Positions 52,634 through 63,710 of a stretch of DNA of 64,000 nt are shown in pieces. The notes below the pieces were generated by a model that worked only from the letters and a program-made list of their open reading frames with translations, searched no databases and was not told where the DNA came from. A program made the translations under genes and the position numbers. This DNA is from Anthostomella pinea. Lineage: Eukaryota; Ascomycota; Sordariomycetes; Xylariales; Xylariaceae. Numbering within the stretch: position 1 is the stretch's first letter; every line of letters starts with the position of its first letter. The DNA lies in assembly GCA_963556695.1 (NCBI GenBank), contig CAUWAG010000007.1:3968001-4032000 (forward strand), given 5' to 3'.

Positions 52634-55600
52634 ATGTCTCGCGAATGGGAACACGGCGAGAACAGCCACATCTATGGCTTCCCAAACAGAGTTGGCCATG
52701 ATAGACATCTCCAAAGCATCATCGACCATACCAACAGTCTGTTCCCTGACCATACTTACCGACTGCCTCAACTGAATCTTTCCAACAACCCGGTCCAAGA
52801 GAGTCTTCCAAATCCACTGACTGACCACCCGGATGATGGCAGTGAAGAGGCGAACCTGGATGACTTTGGTAAGCTCCCATGCAATACCCCGGGACTACAG
52901 CTGCTGACACCATGTCTTTCTTCTCGTAGATCGTGAGCTTTTGGGCCAATCTAAACCGTCGTCCACCCATCTTCCGGGTTCAGACAGCCGCAGCCAACGC
53001 CTTTCCCTGCCCCTGAACAGTAGTTCCAGCAGACCGCAGCGAGTCCTCGGTGATGCCAGTCACCACTTCAGGCCCTTCGTCCCCCGTGAGGCCGACTATC
53101 GTTCCCCTTTTCCGACCAACCCAATAAACCTCGACCCACTCGAGCCAACTCCGTCCACCCAGCCAATGTTCGCCAGAGACGTTTCTCACAGAGTCAAGGA
53201 GCTTCAGCCCGGAACGCAACTGTTCACACCTCCTTATTACAGCTGTAAGGTAGCCTCTCGTGACTTTGGCCATAGTGCTAATCGATGAGCAGCAAAGACA
53301 ACGCCGCCTCTCAATTCATCGCTGACGGACAGCTCTCCTTCCAACCCCAACGCGTCTAGCCCCTCGACCCGCTTGAGTCTCAAGAAGCAGACTAGAGTCG
53401 CACACCGTCCTTCTGTACCGTCCAAATGGTCTCAAAAGGTGCAGCTGGACCTCGACCATGCTCCTAGTGCACCTCCCGTCGTGAACAATACGCGCCTCGT
53501 CGATCCGCGTCAGGCATTGCCCGATAGGTTCCGCTCAGTGTTTCCATACGAGCTTTTCAACGCTGTGCAGTCCAAGTGCTTCCCGCTTGTGTACGGTGCG
53601 AAAGACAATGTCGTCATCTCAGCACCGACCGGCTCCGGCAAGACTGCTATTTTGGAAATGGCTATCTGTGAGCTGGTGGCAAGCCAAGGCAGTGAGAATT
53701 TCAAGATCGTCTATCAAGCACCGACGAAATCCCTATGTTCGGAACGAGCTCGCGATTGGGAGAAGAAGTTCAGTCACATGGACTTGAAATGCATTGAACT
53801 CACTGGCGACACCTCAAACGCACAAGCCAACCGTGTTGGTAGCGCCTCAATCATCGTGACTACCCCTGAGAAATGGGACTCAATCACGCGGAAGTGGTCA
53901 GACCACCGAAGACTTCTAGAGATGATTCGTCTCGTACTGATCGACGAGGTCCACATCCTCAAAGATGCTCGAGGCGCCACCCTGGAAGCGGTTGTATCAC
54001 GGATGAAGACGATTGGGGCGCAGGTCCGATTTGTTGCATTGAGCGCCACCCTACCCAACATCGAGGACATCGCCAAATGGCTCGGCCGTGATCACGGAAA
54101 CCAGAATGAGCCAGCGAGATATGAGGCATTTGGCGAAGAGTTGCGTCCGGTGAAGCTGCAGAGATATGTATACGGCTATGGAGGTGGATCAAATGACTTC
54201 ATCTTTGAGCAGCAGCTTGATGGCAAGCTCACCACGCTACTCGCAAAACACTCAGAGGGAAAACCAATCATGGTGTTCTGTTTCACCCGGAAGTCGTGCC
54301 AGCGTACAGCTCAGATATTGGCAGAGTGGTGGTCGACTTGCCAAGGGAATGACAAAGCCTGGCCTGCACCCACGCAGCGCATCCCTGTTATCTCCCAGGA
54401 GCTTCGGGAGATTGTCAGATACGGAGTCGCCTTTCACCATGCCGGGCTTGACAGTCAGGACCGCTCAGCAGTTGAGCAAAATTACCTCAAAGGTCAGCTC
54501 CATGTCATTTGCTGCACATCGACCCTTGCCGTTGGTGTCAATCTACCATGCCACACGGTGGTGCTCAAGGGAACAACTGGATATTCAGATGGCGGCCCTC
54601 AAGAGTACTCGGATTTGGAGGTGATGCAGATGTGCGGCCGCGCCGGTCGCCCCCAGTTTGACAAAAGCGCTGTTGCAATCATCATGACGCGACTCAGCAA
54701 TGCTGAACGATACGAGAAGATGACCTCCGGCCAGGAAATGCTGGAGAGCACCCTGCATCTGAACCTGATAGAGCACCTAAACTCGGAGATCGGCCTGGGT
54801 ACCATTCAGGACATCCAGACTGCCAAAAAGTGGGTTGGTGGCACGTTTCTCAGTGTGCGCGTACGCCAGTCCCCGTCGCTTTACAATCTCGACAATGTCC
54901 ACAATGCTGCTGGTGCAGATGAGAAGATGGCGGAGTGGTGCGAGCGAGATGTGAAACATCTGCAAGAGTATGGCCTAATAACGAAACACACGCCATTCAG
55001 CTGCACAGAATACGGCCGCGCCATGTCTAGATATATGGTTCAGTTCGAGACCATGAAGCTCTTGCTTTCAATTTCTCGAGGCGCGAAGATTGAGGAAATG
55101 GTATGTCATCAACCCGTCCTTGACCCGGGCTTCTGCTAACCAGCTTCAACCACAGATCACAACAATTTGCAAGGCAGCGGAATTCAAGGAGTTCCGATTC
55201 CGACCAGCTGAACGCGCCGTGTTCCGAGACCTCAACAAGTCATCGTTCATCCTTCATCCAATCAAGGAGACACTGACGCAGACCTGGCACAAAGTCTCTA
55301 TGATAGTCCAGATCCATCTCGGAGGAGTGGAACTACCAAATGACAAAGACATTGGCTCCCTCAGACTCGACCTGGCTAAGGAGAAGACCTTAACATTCGA
55401 TCGCTTAAACCGTCTTGTCCGCTGCATCGTGGACTGCAAGGTCTATGATGGTGACGGCATAGGGACCAAAGCTGGCCTGGAACTTGCCCGAGCCATTGCG
55501 GCCAACTCTTGGGACAATAAGCCGTCACAACTGTCCCAGATACCTGGCTTTGGTCCTGTCGCAGTACGGAAATGGATCAGCCAAGGGGTCCATACAGTCT

Positions 55601-57141
55601 TGGGCTTGGCGGACAAGAGTTCCATTGAGATCGAACGAGTTGCTATTCGAAATCCTCCCTATGGTCGGAATGTCCTAAAAACTCTCCAAGACTTTCCGCG
55701 GCTCACGATGAAAGTGGAGCTGCTAAGTCCTAGAGCAGTGCGACAGCGCTCTGAAGAGCCTGTGTCTGTGACGCTCAGAGTCAATCTCGGGCATTGCAAC
55801 GCGAAGAGCCCACCGAGCTGGGCAAACAAGGTTCCGACAGTGACATTCATGGCCCTCACAACCGATGGGAACCTCGCACAGTTTTGGCGCGGCAACATGA
55901 GACAGCTTGACAAGACCATTGGGCTGGACCTCAAGTTCCCAGTTGCACTCACTGCACCAAACCAAAAGATCATTTGCTACTTCAGTTGCGAGGAGATCGT
56001 CGGTACCCAGGTCGAGAGGTCGTTGGAGCCTAAAATCCCCCCTTCTGCATTCCGGAATGTGAAGAGCAAACCGGCAGGCCCTTCTGTCCAAGCCATCGAC
56101 TCATCAGAAGATGATCTGGGTGACGGTGACGTGGCAGACGAGGATATGCTGAATATGTTTGACCCTGTCAGCCATCCGAACACGGCCATCGCGTTAGACT
56201 ACCCCGGTCCCATGGATGGCATTGAAGATGACTTCCCGCTTATTGATGACCTATTGTCACGCGAGACCACCACCTCAGCAGCGAAACCAGGAAAAATGCC
56301 GAACGGGAAATGGATGTGCAATCATGACTGTTCGAATGGTGTTCCACTCAAATCAGGTAAACCATGCTCACACAAATGTTGCCGTGAAGGTGTGGATAAG
56401 CCACGTCCTCCTCCGCAAAAGAAGGATGGCAGAACGTCGAAAGGCAAAGCTGAAGAGCATCAAGCTTCCTCGAGCGATTCACAGCCGATTTCACATCCCA
56501 AGTCGCCCCAGCACTCGCAGCATACCAAGGGTAGCCAGCGGACGTCAAGGGAAGCTGTCCGCATCGATACTGTGCCGATATCTGGCACCAAGCGAGGCAC
56601 CAATGACCTTACTGTGCCTACATCTGTACGCTCGGATTCAAAGAGACTCAAGTTCACCAAGCCGGTTGCCGATCTACACTCGCTACCCGACGTTGAGTAC
56701 ATTGACCTCTCGAAATTAAGCGACGATGAAAGCGATTGGTCGGCCCCACCAAAGAAGTTGGCACCGCCGAAGGGAAAGCAGAGACAGAAGCTATCGCACC
56801 TCCAGGAGAAGACGCGTGGCAACGTACCAACTTTGCCACGACTCAAGGGACGTCACGGAGCAGAGGATACGAGCTCCGGAGTACTCAGTGACCGTGAGCC
56901 GTCCAGTGGCCACGACGAATTCGGTATTGGGCCAGACCAGGAGAATGCAAATCCACTTGACGACTCCTATGCCTTTGAGTTGGAACAGCTTCCAGATCTA
57001 CCTTATATGCCTGATCTGGATGACCTTCTTTATTCCAACGAGCCGCAGGACAACAAATCTTCCCAGAAGAGATGGGAGACCGACGAGACTTTGTACCCAG
57101 GTGTTGCGCAGACGCTCAGGGAAAGCATGGATTATGGCTAG
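52634..57141 (+). CDS. MER3: Meiotic DNA helicase Mer3/Hfm1, apparently cut short by an in-frame stop
   Basis: Exons 52634-52868, 52930-53244, 53293-55100 and 55156-57141 join in phase to 1,447 residues. Mer3 is a 3'-5' helicase that stabilises recombination intermediates and promotes interfering crossovers in meiosis. Helicase motifs are clear: APTGSGKT (about 294), APTKSL, DEVH (about 401), SATLPN (about 434), FHHAGL, TSTLAVGVNLP and QMCGRAGRP (about 628). A Sec63 domain follows (from about 787), with a helix-hairpin-helix near 911 (IPGFGPVAVRKW) and a zinc finger CNHDC..CSHKCC near 1174. TAG at 57139-57141 ends the frame, but the same frame continues open for 134 codons to 57546. ATG 52634 is the first good start. 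Confidence 0.92.
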
Positions 57142-57546
57142 GAGCCAAACCTTAGCTTCACCACTGTTGACGAGTTGCAAAAGGCATCGCAACGATTCGA
57201 TCTGCCCTCCAGCAACAGCACGACCGGTGATGCAGCACCGCAAATGAATTCATCCACAGCTTTAAGTACTCCACACATCCAGGGATCAAGCTCTCCTCTG
57301 CCGCCAATGGATTGGCCCACTCCTGAGCATGTCCCGAGGGAAGATGCTTTGGACACAGCCCAGGTTTCCCCAGAGAACACTCGCACAGAGGACGATGGAA
57401 TCCAGTATCTCCAGCTTGACCATGACGAGATCGCCACAGAGCCACAGCCTGCTCCAGCTGACACATCCAATGAGCCTGCTTGGTTGTCCGAGATTGATCC
57501 CCAGCTGGTCAATTTCCTACGGGGTTCGGTCAATTTCGTGGATTAG
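57142..57546 (+). pseudogene. C-terminal extension of MER3 beyond the in-frame TAG
   Basis: The MER3 frame resumes immediately after TAG 57139 and stays open for 134 codons to a second stop. The acidic, Ser/Pro-rich stretch ends AWLSEIDPQLVNFLRGSVNF, resembling the short C-terminal motif I associate with fungal Mer3-type proteins. I tested GT donors upstream of the stop for an intron that would remove it and found none that keeps this frame. The stop may be a nonsense mutation (a CAG-to-TAG change would fit), a sequencing error, or read through. Confidence 0.6.
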
Positions 57547-60353
57547 CCATGTGCCACGCTGCGCCTCCTGGGTAATCTACGAGCAAGCGACATGTGATCA
57601 ATTGGAGAAGACACCCAATTGCCGTTGTCTACATTTGTTATTTCCTCAATGACGACCTCGCGGGGGATAGCTATGATGGTGGACCACGAGCTACAGGACC
57701 ATGGTCTGGGGATCTCGGAAATTGTCGATGGAATACGCAGGAGCTTAGTGTTGTTATCCCAGACAATGTAGCTGATGAAATAATTGCTCAATCTAGTACC
57801 GACTATTGAACCAGTCAATCGCCGTTCCTGTTTGGCAGTCAATTACTGCATATTGTGGGCATCTCAACATCCTTGACTGGCACTCCTGTGCTCACTCTGC
57901 TGGTCGTCGGAGAACATCTGAGTCACTCAGGATTGCCCCCGCCCCAAAGTGAGCCACCCACCTTGGACATAGATGCTGACTTCTAGCTGTGAGATCTGCC
58001 AGGGTTTTGTCGACCAACTAGGGGGAGATTACCCCTGATTCGACATATAGGATCGCCGCCGGGCAAAACCGGTATATTTTCTCCGCTCATAAGATTACGG
58101 AAGCACGGAATGGGCTGCTGGAGATATATGATCGGCTGCCAAACCAGTCGCTATCTGCAGCATGCCCGCTTAGCCACTTGTACTTGACTTCCTCCTCGAC
58201 GAACAGCGAGTCTGTCAAGCGAGGCCCCTCGGAGGGTGCCGTGGTCTCGACTCTCGCAGGTTGGCCCCCAATCGCCGAACAAACTGTGCGGGGTTGAAAC
58301 GGATCACCGGGTCGAGATCGAAGCAGGCTGTGGGGTTAAAGTCCTGGATATCACCGGCGAGAGGAGCCGAGCCATGTGCCTATGACAGCTGGCATGCATA
58401 AGTAAAGCAGGTCACCTCGAGCCGTACCCGGGATCCGGCTATGTCGGGATACGCTCATTAGAGGCTATCAGGAGTCACGATTATGCATGCTTTTCGGTCA
58501 AGCCGAAGACCAATACGGGTATTCCCCGAGCTGTGTGCCGTACAGAACCGAGCAACATGCTGTTCGTGTTTCGGCCGCTGGCCGAAACACTCTTCGGAAA
58601 CCAAACCGCTGAACGATCTCGATATAACTCGCCTGGCAGTGTACCGCCTGCTGCGTTGCCCCCTGGCTGATAGTTCTTCCACCTGGCCGACCCTCATGGA
58701 TAACGCTCACCGATCGGCTGCAGTTGTCGGATCATAGACCGGGCCTGTTAGTTGGAGCACTTATATGAGGCATTTACACACCCATCGGTGAACTTACCTC
58801 AGCATCTCGACGGAAGAGCACGCGGATACGGATGTGACTCCGAGCGACGAGCGAGCCAACCTGACCCGGTCAATCCGGAAGCAACGTCCTCACTGACCGA
58901 TTGCTCTCTACCAGCCGGTAAAGCGCTGGAGGCACGACGAATCCACGTCAATAGACAAGACCAACTGTGCTATGTCAATGTGCGCCTAGGTTCAGAAGCC
59001 GAAAACTTACGTCACCAGCATAAATGTCAATACACGATGCCTTCTCCGACTGGTGTCCGGCAGTGGAAGCATTTCGTTTCGGGTATTCCCGGATGATCAC
59101 GCGAGTCATGATCCCAGCTGCTTGGATATATGGGAAGCCCGCATCCTCGTCACCGCACATGATATCCCATGCATTAAGGGCATCGAAACTCATAAAAGCA
59201 TTTTCTATAATGGCGAGTCCAGCAAGGGGGCCTGTCACGGCACGCACACATACACCGTTTTATGCACCACCTTAAGCCGGATCTGCTAAGTCCTGTTTCG
59301 TTGGATATCAGACATCGGCACCCTTTGTCATGTGGCGCAGGTGCGCTGCTGTCCGCATCTGACAGGGCCGGCGTGTGACACCACGATGAACGGTGTGTCG
59401 GGTTGTCGGGTCGTCGGGTCTCACCGACTCAGTGCGAGCAGTGCCGCGACCTCATCACGTGCTCGTCGGCCCGGACTGGCTGGACGACCGAAGTTGATTA
59501 AGACATAGCTCAGCTCAGCGCACCCTCATAAACCACCTGCCGCCCTCAATACTGTCGTCGTTCATGTAATACTGCCTTCGTCTGCGAGAGGATGTCCCGC
59601 AGACTTGAGAAAGGTATGTATGGACTTGTTTGGAACCGCAGACCGAAAGCATTTAAGTCGGCTCGACCACACCACCCCAATTCTCCGACGCCTCGAGATT
59701 TGGCTGCGCGATGCAACTACCCGACGACTCCACGTGCCCCCGGGACGCGATTGGCCCGGCGCAAGGTCCTTGCTCAATTCACGGATAGCAGCAGCTTGTC
59801 AACGCATATCATCGCCGGGCAGGTCAAACAACGTCTGATATTCTGAGCAATGACGACGCCAGCTCACCCTACGCGGCCATACCACTGGGACCTAAGGGCC
59901 AGCTGGGCGTTCTGAACGTGGCCGGCAGTGGTCTGTTTTGCTCGAGAGGCGGTGATCTTGTAGTTGGAGACTGATATCGACACCCGAGACAGGCATGCAT
60001 GCTGGTTCCGACCTCGACGGGCCGGCGATGTTGCCAGAATGGGCGTTTGGGGGGCTCGGGGAGGAGATGGGAAAGATGGCACTTGCGGGTTCCTTCGCGA
60101 TAGGCGCGGTGCGTGGGAGGGCAACGTCTATAAGAAGGAGAGGCCAACACCCGCTTGAGAAGTGAGAGGAAAGGACTTCAGATTCTCCAGCAAGAACTGC
60201 ACTGGTCCTTCGACGAGAGCAACGAGCACTGGCCACCTCCTTCACAGTTGCTTTTAGGCAGCGGTCAACTCCAGTTCATTCACTTAACACATCTACACGC
60301 CGCTCCTCCGCATCCATCCACGCCCCAGAGAGCTTCCTACCACACGACTGATC
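57547..60353. other. Intergenic; no gene supported
   Basis: 2.8 kb without a convincing gene. It contains a 25-bp perfect dyad at 58566-58590. A frame at 59592-59846 has an intron-like GTATGT after MSRRLEKG and reads poorly as protein in either frame. The last 200 bases are a CT/CA-rich leader to the small gene at 60354. Confidence 0.45.
58566..58590. promoter_or_regulatory. 25-bp perfect inverted repeat
   Basis: GTGTTTCGGCC and GGCCGAAACAC are perfect complements separated by GCT. CGG half-sites in inverted orientation are typical targets of dimeric Zn2Cys6 regulators. No gene start is close, so function is a guess. Confidence 0.45.
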
Positions 60354-60657
60354 ATGCCTGATGAGTATGTCTCGGGAAAACCACTCCTTCCGGTATTGTT
60401 ACTGTATACTTACTCGGCCAAAATAGTGATTTCAGCGTGAAGGGTACCCGCGGGTCGCCCCCTCCGTCACCACGTCCCGAGGGGCCTTCTTCTGATAGTG
60501 ACGGAGGAAGCAGCGGGACCGACGAGCTCATTGAGGTGGGTTCTCAGTTCGTCCCGTAAGTTCCGGTAAACCCCTTTCGCGAGCATACGCTGTCCGTGCT
60601 GGTTGGGTTGTGCTGACCTTTGGTTAGTCGCTCGGGATGAAGCTGCAGACTGGATAG
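60354..60657 (+). CDS. Probable small protein of about 50 residues, three exons
   Basis: ATG 60354 follows a typical CA/CT-rich leader and opens an 11-base first exon (60354-60364) ending at GTATGT. The intron ends at ATAG (60426) or TTCAG (60435); both keep the frame. Exon 2 to 60535 encodes VKGTRGSPPPSPRPEGPSSD, then SDGGSSGTDELIE. A second intron (60536-60627) has GTGGGT, TGCTGAC and TTAG. The last exon is SLGMKLQTG-stop. With the ATAG site the product is about 50 residues, acidic and disordered. I do not recognise it. If intron 2 is retained, translation ends after GSQFVP. Splice signals and context support a gene better than the coding sequence does. Confidence 0.45.
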
Positions 60658-61027
60658 GCGTGGTGCCCTCCGTGTGTGAGTCCAGATCTGAAGGGGAATG
60701 GTATGGCTGGAGATATCTACGTTGTTGCTGTTACGGCCATGGTTTTGTGCTCTTTCCCATTGGGACAAGCTCTCTCGCCTCTCGGTCCTCTTTCTTCTAT
60801 GTATACGGGCATTCCCAGCTGTTGGTCGATATTTCTCGCGGGGTTGCCTGATAGGGGTTTCTCTGGTGGGCTTTTAGTCCTTCAACCATGGTGATGAGGA
60901 GGCATGTGATAACTAACACGTCATGTTCCTCGACTGTCTATGTTGCTCGGGAAACGATATGCGTCATTCTTTTAGCAGAATTAATCACCATCTGAACTAA
61001 ATATGCTATCTGTTGTTGATTGTGGCT
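60658..61027. other. Downstream of the small gene; nothing seen
   Basis: Normal-composition sequence, probably the 3' untranslated region and spacer before the repeat cluster that starts at 61028. Confidence 0.45.
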
Positions 61028-61032
61028 CCAGC

Positions 61033-61362
61033 TGTTGAATGGGAGCCGGAAATGGACACCGGAAGATCTCCAGTGGGGCAGAGACGCACGGGGCATCTGA
61101 CCCACCAAGAAGACAGATGATCAATCTCTGTACGCAGAAAAAGAACACAATCAATAGAATCCATCAACATCTGTTGAATACGAGGGTCAATTGATGTGTG
61201 TATTATGATGTTGTATGGGCACTGTCTGTCTGTGTACGAGTTTTTAGTACTAGTTTTTGCCCTGGTGGCTGGTCGCAGTCTAGTGCGCTGTCATCCACGT
61301 GACATGGTCATTGCATGTCCCAAATGGTGCACCGGTATCTGACAACATCCGTGTATTCAACA
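61033..61362 (+). mobile_element. Solo-LTR-like insertion (copy C, TGTTGAAT family) carrying a nested insertion
   Basis: It starts TGTTGAATGGGAGCC, ends GTGTATTCAACA and is flanked by CCAGC on both sides (61028-61032 and 61363-61367). Removing the nested element and its duplication leaves 152 bp, close to copies A and B (149 bp each). It is somewhat more diverged than A and B are from each other. Confidence 0.85.
61172..61344. mobile_element. 173-bp LTR-like insertion nested in copy C
   Basis: It starts TGTTGAATACGAGG, ends GGTATCTGACA and is flanked by ACATC (61167-61171 and 61345-61349). The empty site CAACATCCGTGTATTC is seen in copies A and B. Its first ten bases equal the plus-strand start of copy A, but the interior differs. 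Confidence 0.75.
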
Positions 61363-61367
61363 CCAGC

Positions 61368-62460
61368 CTCCCGTCAACCACCGCTTTCGCGCATTAAACA
61401 AGGTTACTTATATATAGTTTCCCATATTTATAGGCTCTTATTAAACGGCCTTCCTATAAGCATATATGTGTTAAACAGCGTAAATAAGGTTTATATAGTC
61501 AAAAACGATTTTATTTTTAAATTGAATTGATTATTATAATGTAAAGAATATACCATAAAATATTATAACATTTTAAAATACTTTAAAAAACTTATTAATA
61601 TACCGCTACTCCTTTAGAAGCATTTATGGCTTATATATTATTTAATATACCGTTTTAAGTATTTCGTTATTAATTCATCATATAAAAAGTTTTTAAAGCG
61701 GAAATCAAGGTTTTTATAACTTATAAAGCACGTTAACTATAATTTTATATTTCAAATAATATTTTAATAAAACCGTTTATGATTATTGTATTTATTTTTA
61801 TTCAAGTTACCATAATAAATTTTTGATACATTTTATTTAAGCTAATAAGCGTAAATACCGACGTAACGAAATTTCGTTTAGGAATTAGTAGCCTTGTAAC
61901 CGAACGATTAGATCGTTTACTTATTATTGTATTCAAAAGTTAAAAGCTTTAATAGTTTAAAAAAACGTTTAAAAGGCCTATTAAAAAAAACTTCTTTTAC
62001 TAGCTATAATAACGAATAATTCGGCTTCAAAGCTTTAAATATTAACCATATTTTACTTATTAACTTTTTAAATTATATCTTTTTAAAAATATAATAATAT
62101 ATCTTCAAAAACTTTTTAATCTTCTATATTACTTTAAGGATAAGCGTTATTAACGTATATCAACTATTTAAAGCTTTTTCTTTTTTATATCGTATTACAG
62201 AACTGTAAGTACTACATGAATAATATAAAACGTAATTAATAACTAGTATATATTCGTTTTCAAACTTTAGTTAAATCAAAATAATCTTAAAGTAATAAAC
62301 GTAATATTTTATCTCGGAAATATTACTGCCAAAAAATATATTTAACCTTTTATTAATACACTTTTACCTCTTGTTTAATAATTCAATTAAAATTTAATAA
62401 TATATTTTCTTATTTTATCAGTATATTTAATAGCTCTGTTTACGTTATTAATCTTAAGAG
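61368..62460. other. AT-rich RIP-like tract
   Basis: Very AT-rich from about 61400 to the transposon end at 62463, with no genes. Confidence 0.75.
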
Positions 62461-62462
62461 TA

Positions 62463-63425
62463 ACGTAGCTGACAAGCGAGTTGGCATTACAAGCGAGTTA
62501 GCACTTGTCATGAACTCTCCAACTGCCATGTCAAATAACTTCACCACAACGTATTGAATTCAATCTAATCAATCGGATTCCTCTTCTTCAGACGTTTATA
62601 TCTCTATTGGATAAGTTTACGCATTATGGGCAGTATTACCGCAAATGCCACAACGTCGCTCATGCGCTACTGCCCTCCTTGAACGATGACTACCTTCACT
62701 TGATTCTTGTCTTGCCAGCTTAGCACCATCCTTTGTAGCCTAAAGACCTACTGTGTCTTTAATATAAAGTATACCTCCTTTTAATAGATATTTATTTTTT
62801 GTTTTTTGGTATTATTTAATAAGTGATTTGCCTCTTTTAACTCGCGGACCCGGGAATCAACCAAAGCGACCTTATGCATAAGACCGTACGTAGCTTTCAA
62901 GAACAAGTTCAATGCATTAATTATTAATATAGGTGAGCTTTCTTAGGGATTTCTGACTCAATTTTGGATATAAACTGATTGGTTTACCGCTTCGTTAATA
63001 GTGATAAGCGTCTTAGAAGTCCAAGTAGTGAGTGGCAGATTGGGGTCTGTCGATGGTGTTCGTACAACAGCAACAGTATCCAGCTTTGAAATGACACTTT
63101 CTGGGTCAAAAGGAACAAGCACAGTAGCACTGAAACCTGTTTGAATGTTTCTTGGCGTCATAGCAGCGTTATATGCTTCATAAAATGTTGTAAGGAAGTC
63201 CTCCTTCAAAAAATGGGTTATATGACGCCGGATGAGATCCTTAATTATGCGATCATAAGCTTGTTTGAGCGGGCTAAAATAGCCGACATTTAAAGGGTAA
63301 TGATACTATTATTCTGATAATAATCCTCAACGACCAGGGAATAGTGGGTTTTGTGACCATCTAGAATAAAGAGGGGTTTACCAGTGGTCATACACGGTCT
63401 GGTATACTTGTTGAAATACTGAATC
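62463..63425 (-). mobile_element. Third Fot1/pogo-type relic (reverse orientation), split by a retrotransposon
   Basis: The end ACGTAGCTGACAAGCG at 62463, preceded by TA (62461-62462), matches the terminal repeat of the 6487-8344 element. The body aligns with the 3' half of that element in reverse. It stops at 63425, where the LTR begins, so the other half should lie beyond the retrotransposon, outside the window. Confidence 0.85.
62570..63425 (-). pseudogene. Fot1/pogo transposase fragment with an internal deletion
   Basis: The minus strand reads LFILDGHKTHYSLVVEDYYQ (second Asp region), then jumps. About 36-40 bases are missing relative to the 6487-8344 copy, removing VGMPAHSSHRLQP. The third catalytic Asp codon is AAT (Asn), a G-to-A change on the coding strand. 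Downstream, a frame at 63209-62958 (starting MKEDFLTTFYEAYNAAM) stays open. It is clearly inactive. Confidence 0.78.
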
Positions 63426-63668
63426 TGTCACGGCGCTGGACCCTGCCTATGGGCAGGAAGTGGAGGGACCCCGGGCGCCAGCTGTGGGCGGCCCGGGTGG
63501 ACCGATATGGACCTGAGAACTGACAATATCTTCACTGTCCCCGCCCGAACCTGAATTGTAGCTCTTCGAGCTACGTCCTGTCAATAGAGTTACCCGTAAC
63601 CCTGCCAGAACCGTAGAGAATAAACTGTCATACGATCACTTATACTGCCCGTACCGGAGCCCGTGACA
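63426..63668 (+). mobile_element. 5' LTR (243 bp) of an LTR retrotransposon
   Basis: It begins TGTCACGGCGCTGG and ends GAGCCCGTGACA, with inverted ends TGTCACGG/CCGTGACA. It lies inside the third Fot1-type relic. The base composition is normal, without RIP-like decay. The partner LTR and target duplication lie outside the window. Confidence 0.88.
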
Positions 63669-63710
63669 TTACGTAGCTCCTATCCTATAGGCGCCGTATC
63701 TACTGCAAGA

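Noticed and set aside
57090..57141. Intron hiding the MER3 stop
   Set aside because: The GT donors before the stop with the acceptor at CTAG give lengths of 41 or 49 nt, which lose the downstream frame.
59592..59846. Gene starting MSRRLEKG
   Set aside because: A GTATGT follows the eighth codon, but no downstream exon gives a recognisable or well-behaved protein; both frames look like chance.
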